Below, in pieces: positions 7,430 to 14,893 of a stretch of 22,237 nt of DNA. Location of the stretch: NCBI GenBank assembly GCA_017646945.1, contig JAGCLN010000039.1:1-22237 (forward strand), written 5' to 3'. A program made the translations under genes and the position numbers. Positions within the stretch are counted from its first letter, which is position 1; every line of letters starts with the position of its first letter. The stretch is from Clostridia bacterium. Its GTDB lineage: Bacteria > Bacillota > Clostridia > Christensenellales > Borkfalkiaceae. The notes under the pieces were generated by a model. That model searched no databases. It saw nothing but the letters and a program-made list of their open reading frames with translations, and was not told the origin of the DNA.

Positions 7430-9277
7430 ATGAAAAAGAAAGATATAGCCTTTCAAATTTTCAATAAAAAAACGCTATCTGTAGTAGGCGTTATACTAAT
7501 AATTTTATCGGCGGTAATACTTTTATGGCAGGGCAATAAAAATAGCAAGCAAGCGGTTTCGGTAAGTCCGGCGCAAGTGTTTTTTGCAGGCGAATATAAG
7601 ATAGGTAACGGTGAGTGGAAAGAAATCGTTAGTGGAGAGCATATCCCGTCTACTAAGGGTGACGTTACTTTGCGCGGTAAATTCCACATGCTCACGCCCG
7701 ACGGGGAGTATATAGGCGAATATTCGGGAAGCACGCCCATCGCTTTTTATACCGAACACATAAGTTTAACGATTTATAGCGAGAGCGGTTACGCCTACGT
7801 TATCGACCACGAAAATCCGCAAATAGGCGAATCTGCTTGCGGTGTGGACTGGACGGCAATTTCCTTTGCAAAAAGGGAATCACCTATCGTAATGCTCGTT
7901 CACAACCCCCACGATTTCGGCAACGAAAACGCCATTGATAAAATGCTTTCAAACATTGCTTTTTGGGGAAACATTGAGTTTGAAAAGAGCGTGTTAGATA
8001 TAGGCGAAACGCAAAGAAACGTTGGGCTTGTGTTTATGATAGCGTCGATAATGTTTTTAGGCACGGCGTTATTTGCATCGCTTATCCACCTTAAAAATAG
8101 CAAGATAATTTGGCTACTTGGCCTTGTTATTTTCTTTGCAGGCGCAAACTTTATCTACAAATCCGAAGGCATATCTTTTTGGAGTGAATCGGTAGTTTCA
8201 AACACGATTATTTTGGGTGTTTCAATGATGTTTTACGCGCTATTTTTAACCGCGCTTATTACTAAATTACTCAAACGCACGAAAAAAATAGGCGTTATAA
8301 CGAGCGTTAGCTTGGGCGCTGTAAACGTTGCAACGATAGTTTTGGCTATGGTAACGAAAGTGTATTTTTACGATACTTGGTTGTACTGGTCGATTATCCA
8401 AACGGTAGCGAACGTTACGCTTATCGCCTGCCTTATAAGAGAGATAATTTATAGTAAAGGTAGGGATAAAATTTTCTTCGCCGTTGCTCTTTTACCGCTC
8501 GTTGCGTTTATTATAGATTTTGTTGCAACTTGGTTTGGAATTTGGGAAAACGGGCTTATAAGTCGATTTGCGTTTGTAATCTTATTCATAATTTCAATGG
8601 TGGTGTTGCTTAGAATTATCCCAAGCAGTATCAACGCTTTTGCAAAAGCGAAGGAATTAGAAACAGAAAAACTCATATTAAACACACAACTTGCCGAGAG
8701 CCGAGTTTCAACGATGATGAGCCAAATTCGCCCGCACTTTATCTATAACACTCTCGGTAGCATTGAGCAACTTTGCGAGTTAGACCCTAAAAAAGCAGGT
8801 GAACTCGTTCACAACTTCGCTAAGTATTTAAGGGGCAACTTTGGCGAACTTGATAATCCTAAGCCGATACTAATGTCGCAAGAGATGGAACACGTTCATT
8901 ATTATCTCAACATTGAAAACGTGCGTTTTCCCGATATGACTTTTTCGTTTGAAATGAACTCTAACGATTTCAAAATTCCCGCCCTCACTATTCAACCTAT
9001 AGTAGAAAACGCGGTTAAGCACGGGCTTATGAAACTTTCAAAAGGCGGAAAGATAAAGGTAGTATCGTACGAAACGGAAGATAGTTACTGCGTGTTAGTA
9101 GAAGACGACGGCGCAGGCTTTGATACGAGCGTGTTGCTCGACGAGAGAAAGCACGTTGGTATAAGAAATATTCGTGGCAGACTTAAAGAAATGGTAAACG
9201 GCACGCTTGAAATCGAAAGTACGATGGGCGTTGGTACGAAAGTTATAATTACTATTCCTAAGGGGGAAGAAAAATGA
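7430..9277 (+). CDS. LytS-type multi-TM sensor histidine kinase
   Basis: This 615-residue protein is a membrane sensor kinase of the LytS/YehU class (His_kinase, PF06580 type). One membrane segment at about 16-33 is followed by an extracellular domain to about 197, then seven membrane segments between about 199 and 397, a layout close to 7TM-DISM receptors. A short coiled linker leads to the kinase core: the phospho-acceptor is His436 in RPHFIYN, the N-box is IVENAVKHG with Asn527, and the ATP lid carries DDGAGF at 559-564 and GIRN at 577-580. I chose the ATG at 7430, with AAGGAG at 7416-7421; upstream codons run back through the terminator. It overlaps the response regulator gene by four bases (ATGA), so the two form a matched pair. 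The signal is unknown. Confidence 0.88.
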   Translation: MKKKDIAFQIFNKKTLSVVGVILIILSAVILLWQGNKNSKQAVSVSPAQVFFAGEYKIGNGEWKEIVSGEHIPSTKGDVTLRGKFHMLTPDGEYIGEYSGSTPIAFYTEHISLTIYSESGYAYVIDHENPQIGESACGVDWTAISFAKRESPIVMLVHNPHDFGNENAIDKMLSNIAFWGNIEFEKSVLDIGETQRNVGLVFMIASIMFLGTALFASLIHLKNSKIIWLLGLVIFFAGANFIYKSEGISFWSESVVSNTIILGVSMMFYALFLTALITKLLKRTKKIGVITSVSLGAVNVATIVLAMVTKVYFYDTWLYWSIIQTVANVTLIACLIREIIYSKGRDKIFFAVALLPLVAFIIDFVATWFGIWENGLISRFAFVILFIISMVVLLRIIPSSINAFAKAKELETEKLILNTQLAESRVSTMMSQIRPHFIYNTLGSIEQLCELDPKKAGELVHNFAKYLRGNFGELDNPKPILMSQEMEHVHYYLNIENVRFPDMTFSFEMNSNDFKIPALTIQPIVENAVKHGLMKLSKGGKIKVVSYETEDSYCVLVEDDGAGFDTSVLLDERKHVGIRNIRGRLKEMVNGTLEIESTMGVGTKVIITIPKGEEK

Positions 9278-10053
9278 TTGCAATAGCGGTTGACGATGAA
9301 GCGTTGATGCTACGCGCGTTAGTCGGTGCGATTAGCGTTTCGCCTGACGTTTCGCAAGTGGTTAAATTTTCAGATTGCGAAAAAGCGTTGAGTTACGTAA
9401 AAGAAAACGCGGTAGACGTAGCCTTTTTAGATATCAATATGCGCGGTATGGGTGGGCTTGCCCTTGCGGAAAAAATAGTGGAGTTAAGGCCCGACTGCAA
9501 GGTGGTGTTTTGCACGGGCTATGAAGAATATGCAATTCCCGCCTTTAAACTTCACGCATCGGGGTATTTAATGAAGCCGATATCCGCCAAAGACGTTCAA
9601 GGCGAAATTGATAATATCAAGGGCGTTAAGCATAAAGAAAAACTTTTAGAAATTAAGTGTTTTGGCAATTTTGAAGTTTATAAAAAGGGCGAGCGAGTGG
9701 TGTTTAAGCGTTCAAAATCAAAAGAACTTCTTGCCTTTTTAGTAGATAGAAAAGGGGCGGGGATGACCGCAAAGCAGATTTGCGCCGTGCTTTTCCCCGA
9801 CGATAGTGACGATGCTAAGAACGTTGCCTATCTTCGCCAACTCGTATTAGACGTAAAAAACACCTTAAAAACAGTTGGGGCGGAAGAGATTTTACGCCAC
9901 GAAACCCCCTGTTACCGCATAGACACCTCTTTGATAAAATGCGATTATTTAACTTACTTAGAAAGCGGAAAGCCGGAGTTTTTAGGCGAATACATGGCTC
10001 AGTACAGTTGGGCGGACGAAACCTGCGCTATGCTCGAATTTAAAAAAATATAA
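9274..10053 (+). CDS. Response regulator with SARP-like output domain
   Basis: This 259-residue protein has a receiver domain (about 1-118) with all key residues: acidic pocket Asp7/Asp8, phospho-acceptor Asp53 in FLDINM, Thr81 and Lys101. The output region (about 125-225) is a winged helix of the SARP/BTAD or OmpR-like type, seen as CFGNFEVYKKGERVVFKRSK, then TAKQICAVLFPD and the recognition-helix region NVAYLRQLVLDVKNTL. LytS-class kinases usually pair with LytTR regulators, so this pairing is less common. It overlaps the kinase gene by ATGA. SARP-type domains are known to bind direct repeats spaced one helical turn apart; two such pairs lie in the leader of the next operon (10086-10105 and 10140-10160), which makes that operon the likely target. 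A terminator follows at 10058-10084. Confidence 0.85.
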   Translation: MIAIAVDDEALMLRALVGAISVSPDVSQVVKFSDCEKALSYVKENAVDVAFLDINMRGMGGLALAEKIVELRPDCKVVFCTGYEEYAIPAFKLHASGYLMKPISAKDVQGEIDNIKGVKHKEKLLEIKCFGNFEVYKKGERVVFKRSKSKELLAFLVDRKGAGMTAKQICAVLFPDDSDDAKNVAYLRQLVLDVKNTLKTVGAEEILRHETPCYRIDTSLIKCDYLTYLESGKPEFLGEYMAQYSWADETCAMLEFKKI

Positions 10054-10057
10054 TATG

Positions 10058-10084
10058 AAAGAACGGTTCTACCGTTCTTTTTTT
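10058..10084 (+). terminator. Rho-independent terminator after the response regulator
   Basis: AAAGAACGGT (10058-10067) pairs perfectly with ACCGTTCTTT (10071-10080) around a 3-nt loop and is followed by more T residues to 10084. Confidence 0.9.
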
Positions 10085-10085
10085 A

Positions 10086-10105
10086 TTTGTAACGCTTTTG
10101 TAACG
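10086..10105 (+). promoter_or_regulatory. 11-bp-period direct repeat, candidate SARP-type operator
   Basis: TTTGTAACG occurs at 10086-10094 and again at 10097-10105, an exact 11-bp period. A TATAAA at 10119-10124 could be the -10, which would put the second copy over the -35 position, the known arrangement for SARP-type activators. The inverse, GTTACAAAA, appears at 10173-10181. The response regulator encoded immediately upstream is the natural candidate to bind here. Binding is inferred; the repeat itself is directly visible. Confidence 0.6.
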
Positions 10106-10139
10106 CGCGTTTAGTTATTATAAATATATCTATTACTAT

Positions 10140-10160
10140 AAATAGTAAATAAATAGTAAA
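10140..10160 (+). promoter_or_regulatory. Second 11-bp-period direct repeat in the same leader
   Basis: AAATAGTAAA occurs at 10140-10149 and 10151-10160, again with an 11-bp period. It is AT-rich and so weaker evidence than the pair at 10086-10105, but finding two pairs of one-turn repeats in 75 bp is notable. It could be a second binding site or part of the transcribed leader. Confidence 0.4.
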
Positions 10161-10230
10161 AATGGCGTTTAAGTTACAAAAAGAGTGTTACTAACTTAAC
10201 TTTGGCGAACATAAATAACAGGAGCGCAAA

Positions 10231-10767
10231 ATGAGAAAATTAAAAATTCTTGCAACGGTTTTATTATTGACGATACTAACTTCGCTTTTGAGCGGTTGCG
10301 TGGCAAGGTTGCCGATACCTGAAATTAAGGAAGGTCGGTTTAACGTTTTGGTAACTTATGAAATAAACGGCGAAGTAGATTCTTTTTCGGGAGTATACGT
10401 TTGCAGGTACGACGGGATTGACGTAACCTTTGTGGGCGCAAGTATCGTATGGGAAGAATATCTTGAAAACGAAGAAGAAATAGATATTCCTATCCAAACT
10501 AATAAAGACGGGGTGGTTTATATTAACTTAGGTTTATCCGCAAGGTATTTTATGAGCGAACCCGATGCCGATTATTACAATGAGCCTTCGCCTAATTTAT
10601 ATATGATTTTTAACGATAGCGCTTCGTACGATATGGAAATAACGAGTGAAGAAGATTTGATTGCAAGTTACGGCGTTAAAATTATCAGTTACGATTATGC
10701 CAGCCCTATTGAAAACACTTATAAAAACAAATTAAAGTTCGGCCGTTTTACGCCTACAATAAATTAA
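10231..10767 (+). CDS. Putative lipoprotein of unknown function
   Basis: This 178-residue protein starts with a lipoprotein signal peptide: positive MRKLK, a hydrophobic stretch, then the lipobox LLSGC with Cys23 as the lipidation site. The mature part is acidic and rich in short beta-like segments with many Tyr residues; I recognise no family. AGGAG at 10220-10224 sets the start. It is the first gene of a six-gene envelope operon, placed directly after a two-component system and 11-bp-spaced repeats. It probably sits on the outer face of the membrane, perhaps with the membrane proteins encoded next. Confidence 0.75.
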   Translation: MRKLKILATVLLLTILTSLLSGCVARLPIPEIKEGRFNVLVTYEINGEVDSFSGVYVCRYDGIDVTFVGASIVWEEYLENEEEIDIPIQTNKDGVVYINLGLSARYFMSEPDADYYNEPSPNLYMIFNDSASYDMEITSEEDLIASYGVKIISYDYASPIENTYKNKLKFGRFTPTIN

Positions 10768-10782
10768 AAAAGGAGAACAAAA

Positions 10783-11490
10783 ATGATTAAAAACAGAACC
10801 GCACAACTTATATTTGAAACAGTTTACTGCACGCTTGGTCTAATAGGCACTATTGCCTGCCTTGGTATCTTTGACGAAATCGATAAGATTCGTTGGGACT
10901 TTTACGTGTACTTTACCAACATCAGTAACTTCCTTTGCATAGGAGTAATGGTTACCGCGTTAGTACAAACAATCAAGAAGAAAGAAGATAGTTTCGTTAC
11001 GGCAACTCCGCTTTTAAAGTTTATTGGTTTGCTTGGAATACTTCTTACTTTTTTGGTTTTCAACATTATGCTTGCAGGCGAAGAGGGGCGTGACCCGCAA
11101 CTTAACTGGAGAGTAGGTAGTTTAACGTTCCACGTAGTTTTACCGCTTATGTTTATAGCGCACGGCGTGTTGTTTTACGAACGCAAAATGTGTAAATGGT
11201 ATTATCCTATCGCGTCTATCGGTTTTCCATTAGTTTACGCAATATTCCTTTTCATTCACGCGTTGATTTTAAATTTTGACTCGTCGATTACTAACGCTGT
11301 TGGCAAAGGAACTCTTATTTATCCTTACTTCTTCGTAAACCTTGATACGCAAGGAATAACCGGCGTTTTAATGTGGATAGGCATTTTATCCGTTGTGTTC
11401 GTTGCGGTGGGATATTTATTCTTCGGCCTTGACCAAATTTCAAAAAAGAATAAAAACAAAGAACTTGATGTAAGTTTAGAAAACAAGTAA
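10783..11490 (+). CDS. Pr6Pr-like six-TM membrane protein
   Basis: This 235-residue protein has about six membrane segments (near 9-30, 40-63, 78-96, 112-130, 140-162 and 190-215). The motif FYVYFTNISNFLC near residue 41, the HVVLPLMF segment and YPYFFVNLDTQG near 184 match the pattern I associate with the Pr6Pr / FAR-17a-like membrane protein family, whose function in bacteria is unknown. A strong AAAGGAG (10769-10775) precedes the start. The next gene encodes a more divergent protein with a similar FTxNSNxL motif, suggesting an old duplication. Confidence 0.65.
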   Translation: MIKNRTAQLIFETVYCTLGLIGTIACLGIFDEIDKIRWDFYVYFTNISNFLCIGVMVTALVQTIKKKEDSFVTATPLLKFIGLLGILLTFLVFNIMLAGEEGRDPQLNWRVGSLTFHVVLPLMFIAHGVLFYERKMCKWYYPIASIGFPLVYAIFLFIHALILNFDSSITNAVGKGTLIYPYFFVNLDTQGITGVLMWIGILSVVFVAVGYLFFGLDQISKKNKNKELDVSLENK

Positions 11491-11544
11491 TCGCTCGTTT
11501 TAGTGATTTTACGGTAGAGAGAAAATTAGCAAGGAAGATTTACT

Positions 11545-12438
11545 ATGGATGAACTTGTAAGAAAAAACAGAATTCAATGTATTTGCGCTTTGGTCGCTTG
11601 CTCGGTTGTTGTAGTTTGCGTTTGCATTGGCGTAACCATGAATTTAACTACTTTGCACGATGAAAACTTTGATAATATGGGCATTCGCACCTTTTGTATG
11701 TTCACGGTAAACTCGAATATATTATCAGCCGTTGCGGCGTTTATAGTAATACCTTACGCGATAGACGGATTACGCAAAAAAGAATACGTTTTGCCCAACT
11801 GGGTTGTAGTGTTTATGTTGGCTTGTACTACTGCCGTTGCGCTAACCTTTTTAATTTCGCTTTTCGTGTTAGCGCCGTTTAAAGGTTTCGTTTTAATCTT
11901 TACAGGGTCAAGGTTTTTCCTTCACGGTGTATGCCCGATTTTAAGCATACTTGCTTTTTGCGTATTTATAACTTCGCATAAAATAACGGTTAAGCAAACG
12001 TTTTTCTCATTGATTCCCGTTACGATCTATGCAATCGTATACTTTGTTATGGTAGTCGTTGTAACTTCTGAGCGTGGCGGTTGGGAAGACTTTTACGGGT
12101 TTGCAACCAAAATCCCCATTTGGATTTCGGCAACCGTGCTTTTACCGTTGACTTTTGGTATTGCAACTCTTATTAGGTTTTGGCACAACAAGTCTTTCGT
12201 CAATAGAAGAAAGAACGAAGCGCAAATTTTCTTAGATTATTTCGATAATAAAAACGCGAGTGAAATTATATTTGAAATAGGCAAGGCAAGGGCTACTATT
12301 CAATGCTATGGCGAAGTAGTCGTTCCAACTCTTGTAGTTAGAAAGATAATGTATTTTACGGACAGTGACTTGCAAATTGAAGAAGCGTGCAAACTCTATT
12401 TAGACGGATATTTTTCAGCCGTAAAAGTTAAAAAATAA
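11545..12438 (+). CDS. Divergent Pr6Pr-like membrane protein with cytoplasmic tail
   Basis: This 297-residue protein has about six membrane segments between residues 12 and 212 and then a soluble tail of about 80 residues. MFTVNSNILSAVAAF and FFLHGVCPILSILAF line up with the equivalent motifs in the preceding gene, so I read the two as diverged paralogs. The tail (VNRRKNEAQIFLDYFDNKN and onward) has no match I know. Spacing from the previous gene is 54 bp, with AAGGAAG at 11531-11537. No function can be assigned. Confidence 0.6.
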   Translation: MDELVRKNRIQCICALVACSVVVVCVCIGVTMNLTTLHDENFDNMGIRTFCMFTVNSNILSAVAAFIVIPYAIDGLRKKEYVLPNWVVVFMLACTTAVALTFLISLFVLAPFKGFVLIFTGSRFFLHGVCPILSILAFCVFITSHKITVKQTFFSLIPVTIYAIVYFVMVVVVTSERGGWEDFYGFATKIPIWISATVLLPLTFGIATLIRFWHNKSFVNRRKNEAQIFLDYFDNKNASEIIFEIGKARATIQCYGEVVVPTLVVRKIMYFTDSDLQIEEACKLYLDGYFSAVKVKK

Positions 12439-12460
12439 GATTTATAAAAGGAGATAAGTT

Positions 12461-12796
12461 ATGAAAAAAGATTTAATTTTCGCGCCTATACTTTTTGTTT
12501 TATCAACGGCGCTAGCCTTGCTTGAAACAACGGGTATGACCGCTCATATCGTAATTTCGGTAGTTGGCGCAATCGTTTTAGTCGTTTACACCGTTCTTAC
12601 TAAAAAAGAATGGAAAATCCCCGCGCTTGAAATTGGCATGAGAATTTCTTACGGTCTTGCTTTAATATCAGGTATCGTGTTGAAAATAAAATATATTGCA
12701 ATAATTGGCGTTTTCCACAAGATTTTTGCAATTTTATTCGCAGTTGCGCTTTTAGTAATATTCATTCACAAATTAATCGTTAATAAGAAAAAATAA
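12461..12796 (+). CDS. Small four-TM membrane protein, unknown
   Basis: This 111-residue protein is almost wholly hydrophobic, with about four membrane segments near 5-22, 27-46, 59-76 and 83-105 and a basic C-terminus (HKLIVNKKK). I recognise no family. A good AAAGGAG (12447-12453) precedes the ATG and the next gene begins one base after its stop. Its place between Pr6Pr-like proteins and a GNAT enzyme suggests a part in the same envelope process. Confidence 0.65.
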   Translation: MKKDLIFAPILFVLSTALALLETTGMTAHIVISVVGAIVLVVYTVLTKKEWKIPALEIGMRISYGLALISGIVLKIKYIAIIGVFHKIFAILFAVALLVIFIHKLIVNKKK

Positions 12797-12797
12797 A

Positions 12798-13469
12798 ATG
12801 GATAAGTTAGTTAGACAAATTGAAATACCGCTCGCTAAAAAAATAATAGAGAAAGCGGGGTTATATATCGTTCAAAAAAAGGATTTAGAAAGGCTTGCGG
12901 AAGTGTCGGCGGACGCTTACGAAGATTACCCCTTACACAACTGGTTCTCAAAGGGTAAGTACGATAAAAAAGCATCTAAACTTCTTATGCTAATATCGTT
13001 AAAAACGATGACGGAAGATGCGATTATTTACGCCGATAGCGAAGATTTAAACGGTTTTGCCGTTTGGCTTCCGTTCGGCTTTACTGGAAACAAAGCCTTG
13101 CCGTTTTTATTTAGCGGTGGGTTTAAACTCATTCTTCATTCCGGACCGGGAATAATAAGTAGGCTTTCAACCTACGAAAAGTACTCTATGAACTTAAAGA
13201 AAGAGTTTACCGATAATTACGACTGGTATTTATTTAATATTTCCGTTAAAAAGTCCGAGCAGGGCAAGGGCATAGCAAGTAAATTATTACGCCCTATGCT
13301 TAAATTTTGCGATGACGAAAAAATGGTAGCGTATCTTGAAACTCACAAGGGAAGCAACGTGGGATTTTATAATCACTACGGGTTTGAACTCAAAAAAGAA
13401 GAGTGCATAACAAAAACAACCGTAACTCATTACTCAATGGTAAGAGTTCCGTTTGATAATAACAAATAA
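12798..13469 (+). CDS. GNAT-family N-acetyltransferase
   Basis: This 223-residue protein has the GNAT acetyl-CoA-binding motif A at about 146-164: FNISVKKSEQGKGIASKLL, with the Q-x-x-G-x-A/G pyrophosphate loop at Gln155 to Ala160. Motif B is visible as YLETHKGSNVGFYNHYGF at about 179-196, where Tyr191 or Tyr194 may be the general acid. The start lies one base past the stop of the membrane protein gene without a clear ribosome site, so it is probably coupled. The acceptor is unknown; the context suggests a cell-envelope or self-protection role. Confidence 0.85.
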   Translation: MDKLVRQIEIPLAKKIIEKAGLYIVQKKDLERLAEVSADAYEDYPLHNWFSKGKYDKKASKLLMLISLKTMTEDAIIYADSEDLNGFAVWLPFGFTGNKALPFLFSGGFKLILHSGPGIISRLSTYEKYSMNLKKEFTDNYDWYLFNISVKKSEQGKGIASKLLRPMLKFCDDEKMVAYLETHKGSNVGFYNHYGFELKKEECITKTTVTHYSMVRVPFDNNK

Positions 13470-13492
13470 TTTTTTTAAAGGAGAAATTTAAA

Positions 13493-13723
13493 ATGAAAAA
13501 GGAAAAGAAACAATTAATCAAGAATTTCAAAGTAGTAATTGAAGATTTATTAGACAATTATGAAATGTACACCGCTGAAGAAAAAGAGCAAATTAGAGAA
13601 GTTTTCAAAAAAGTTGCAGACTTAAATACCGTTTTAGACAAATACGATATTGAAAAGAAATCTTTCTGGCAAGACTTCTTTGATGCTTACGGCGAATATT
13701 TCAACCAAACACTTTTCTATTAA
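13493..13723 (+). CDS. Small charged helical protein
   Basis: This 76-residue protein is rich in Lys and Glu and predicted by eye to be mostly helical, with a heptad-like pattern in IEDLLDNYEMYTAEEKEQI and an aromatic C-terminal end (FWQDFFDAYGEYF). A strong AAAGGAG (13478-13484) precedes the ATG. It shows no domain I recognise. It is the last gene in the envelope operon and may be a partner or regulator of one of the preceding proteins. Confidence 0.6.
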   Translation: MKKEKKQLIKNFKVVIEDLLDNYEMYTAEEKEQIREVFKKVADLNTVLDKYDIEKKSFWQDFFDAYGEYFNQTLFY

Positions 13724-13742
13724 TAAATTATAAGCATACGCT

Positions 13743-13800
13743 AAAAGCATATAAATGTTGGTAGTCGCGCTGAAAAACAGCGCGACTACAAAAGCATATA
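13743..13800. repeat. Strong hairpin flanked by direct repeats, no U-tract
   Basis: GTAGTCGCGCTG (13761-13772) pairs perfectly with CAGCGCGACTAC (13778-13789) around a five-A loop. This 12-bp GC-rich stem is not followed by T residues on either strand, unlike every other terminator in the window. It is flanked by two copies of AAAAGCATATA (13743-13753 and 13790-13800). It may be a 3' end-protecting structure for the upstream operon, a regulatory leader for the downstream one, or a small mobile or palindromic repeat element. Confidence 0.75.
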
Positions 13801-13930
13801 CTTTTGACAGGGCTATATTTTAGCGCGGTAGCGTTAGAAGATAGCGTCCTTTTTTAAACCACGGGTAATTTTGCGTAGAGATAACGGCAAAACCCTTGTG
13901 GAAAGAAAGGTTTTTAAAGGAGAAAACACT

Positions 13931-14884
13931 ATGCCAAAAAAACAAAGGAAATTTGCCGACGACGGTTGGGCGGTTTGGATTGATGGTGACGACGTTAGCA
14001 CCGTTTATCTTAACGACTGGCTCAATCCCAAGGGCATAAGTTATATTGACGTTGCCGTGCGCATTCGCGGAGTAAAAGCGAGCAAGGTTTTAAACGTGTA
14101 CGTTCCGTTTTTAGTTTCTCGTGAAGAAATTGAAGACGTTTCTTTACTTTTTAACAATAAAAGCATAGTTCAAGCAACGTTTAGCGCGGCTTGTATTATC
14201 GAATATATGAAGAACGAACACACTTCTGAAATAGCGTATAACGGCAAAACGGTGGATATAGCGCATATTAGCACTTTCGATTACGAAGTGTCGGCGCTTT
14301 CCGAAGGAACGCATATTAAAATAGATTTAGAAAAATTGCACCCCTATTTAGATAACGATGAAACGTATTTCATTTGGAGAATGCCTCACAAGTCTTTAAA
14401 TGAAATCTTTTCGCCACGCGCTAATATGGGTAGCATAATGGAAAGGGTTAGAGATTTAATTACCACCCCCGTAATTGCGGAAAAATACGGGTATTCCGTT
14501 CGTATCAACGAAGCAAGGCTTTTGCCTGATGAAATTACTAAACTCGGCGCTTTCCATCGCCAAAAATTAAAAAAGGCGGTAGTTACCCTTTCCGTAGACG
14601 AATCGTACGAACTCAATGATGGCGGTTGCTATCGTATACGCAGGCTTGAAGAAAATTTATACAGAGAATTTCTTCCCAAAGACTACAAGTGTGAAGACGT
14701 TATTTCTTATCAATGGAATCAAAATAGAGATTATAACCTTAAAGGGCATTTTAACTTTTACTACAACGTTGCGAAAAACTCGATAAGTAAAGGTAGTATG
14801 TTCTTGTATTTAGTTCTTCTTACCGTGATAGGCGTTGCCGGTAACCTTCTTGCAAGCCTTGTGGAAATACTAATGGGCATATAG
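13931..14884 (+). CDS. Tail-anchored protein of unknown function
   Basis: This 317-residue protein is soluble for about 287 residues and ends in one hydrophobic segment (about 288-315), so it is probably anchored in the membrane by its tail with the bulk in the cytoplasm. The soluble part has many beta-like stretches and Trp/Tyr residues; I recognise no family. AAAGGAG at 13916-13922 sets the ATG at 13931; an upstream ATG at 13871 would add 20 residues across this ribosome site. The next gene, for a membrane phosphatase-kinase receptor, starts 9 bp after its stop. Being the first gene of the signalling operon, it may sense or modify the receptor's input. Confidence 0.7.
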   Translation: MPKKQRKFADDGWAVWIDGDDVSTVYLNDWLNPKGISYIDVAVRIRGVKASKVLNVYVPFLVSREEIEDVSLLFNNKSIVQATFSAACIIEYMKNEHTSEIAYNGKTVDIAHISTFDYEVSALSEGTHIKIDLEKLHPYLDNDETYFIWRMPHKSLNEIFSPRANMGSIMERVRDLITTPVIAEKYGYSVRINEARLLPDEITKLGAFHRQKLKKAVVTLSVDESYELNDGGCYRIRRLEENLYREFLPKDYKCEDVISYQWNQNRDYNLKGHFNFYYNVAKNSISKGSMFLYLVLLTVIGVAGNLLASLVEILMGI

Positions 14885-14893
14885 GAGATATAA

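Noticed and set aside
13804..13834. Perfect -35 hexamer TTGACA at 13804-13809 as the promoter of the signalling operon
   Set aside because: No acceptable -10 lies 16-18 bp downstream; the best candidate TAGCGT needs a 19-bp gap and matches 3 of 6 bases.
13843..13868. Sigma-B-like promoter, suggested by GGGTAA at 13863 before a partner-switch operon
   Set aside because: No GTTTAA-like -35 lies 12-15 bp upstream, so the match is only half a motif.
13871..13930. Upstream start of the tail-anchored protein
   Set aside because: The extension spans the ribosome site AAAGGAG of the ATG at 13931.
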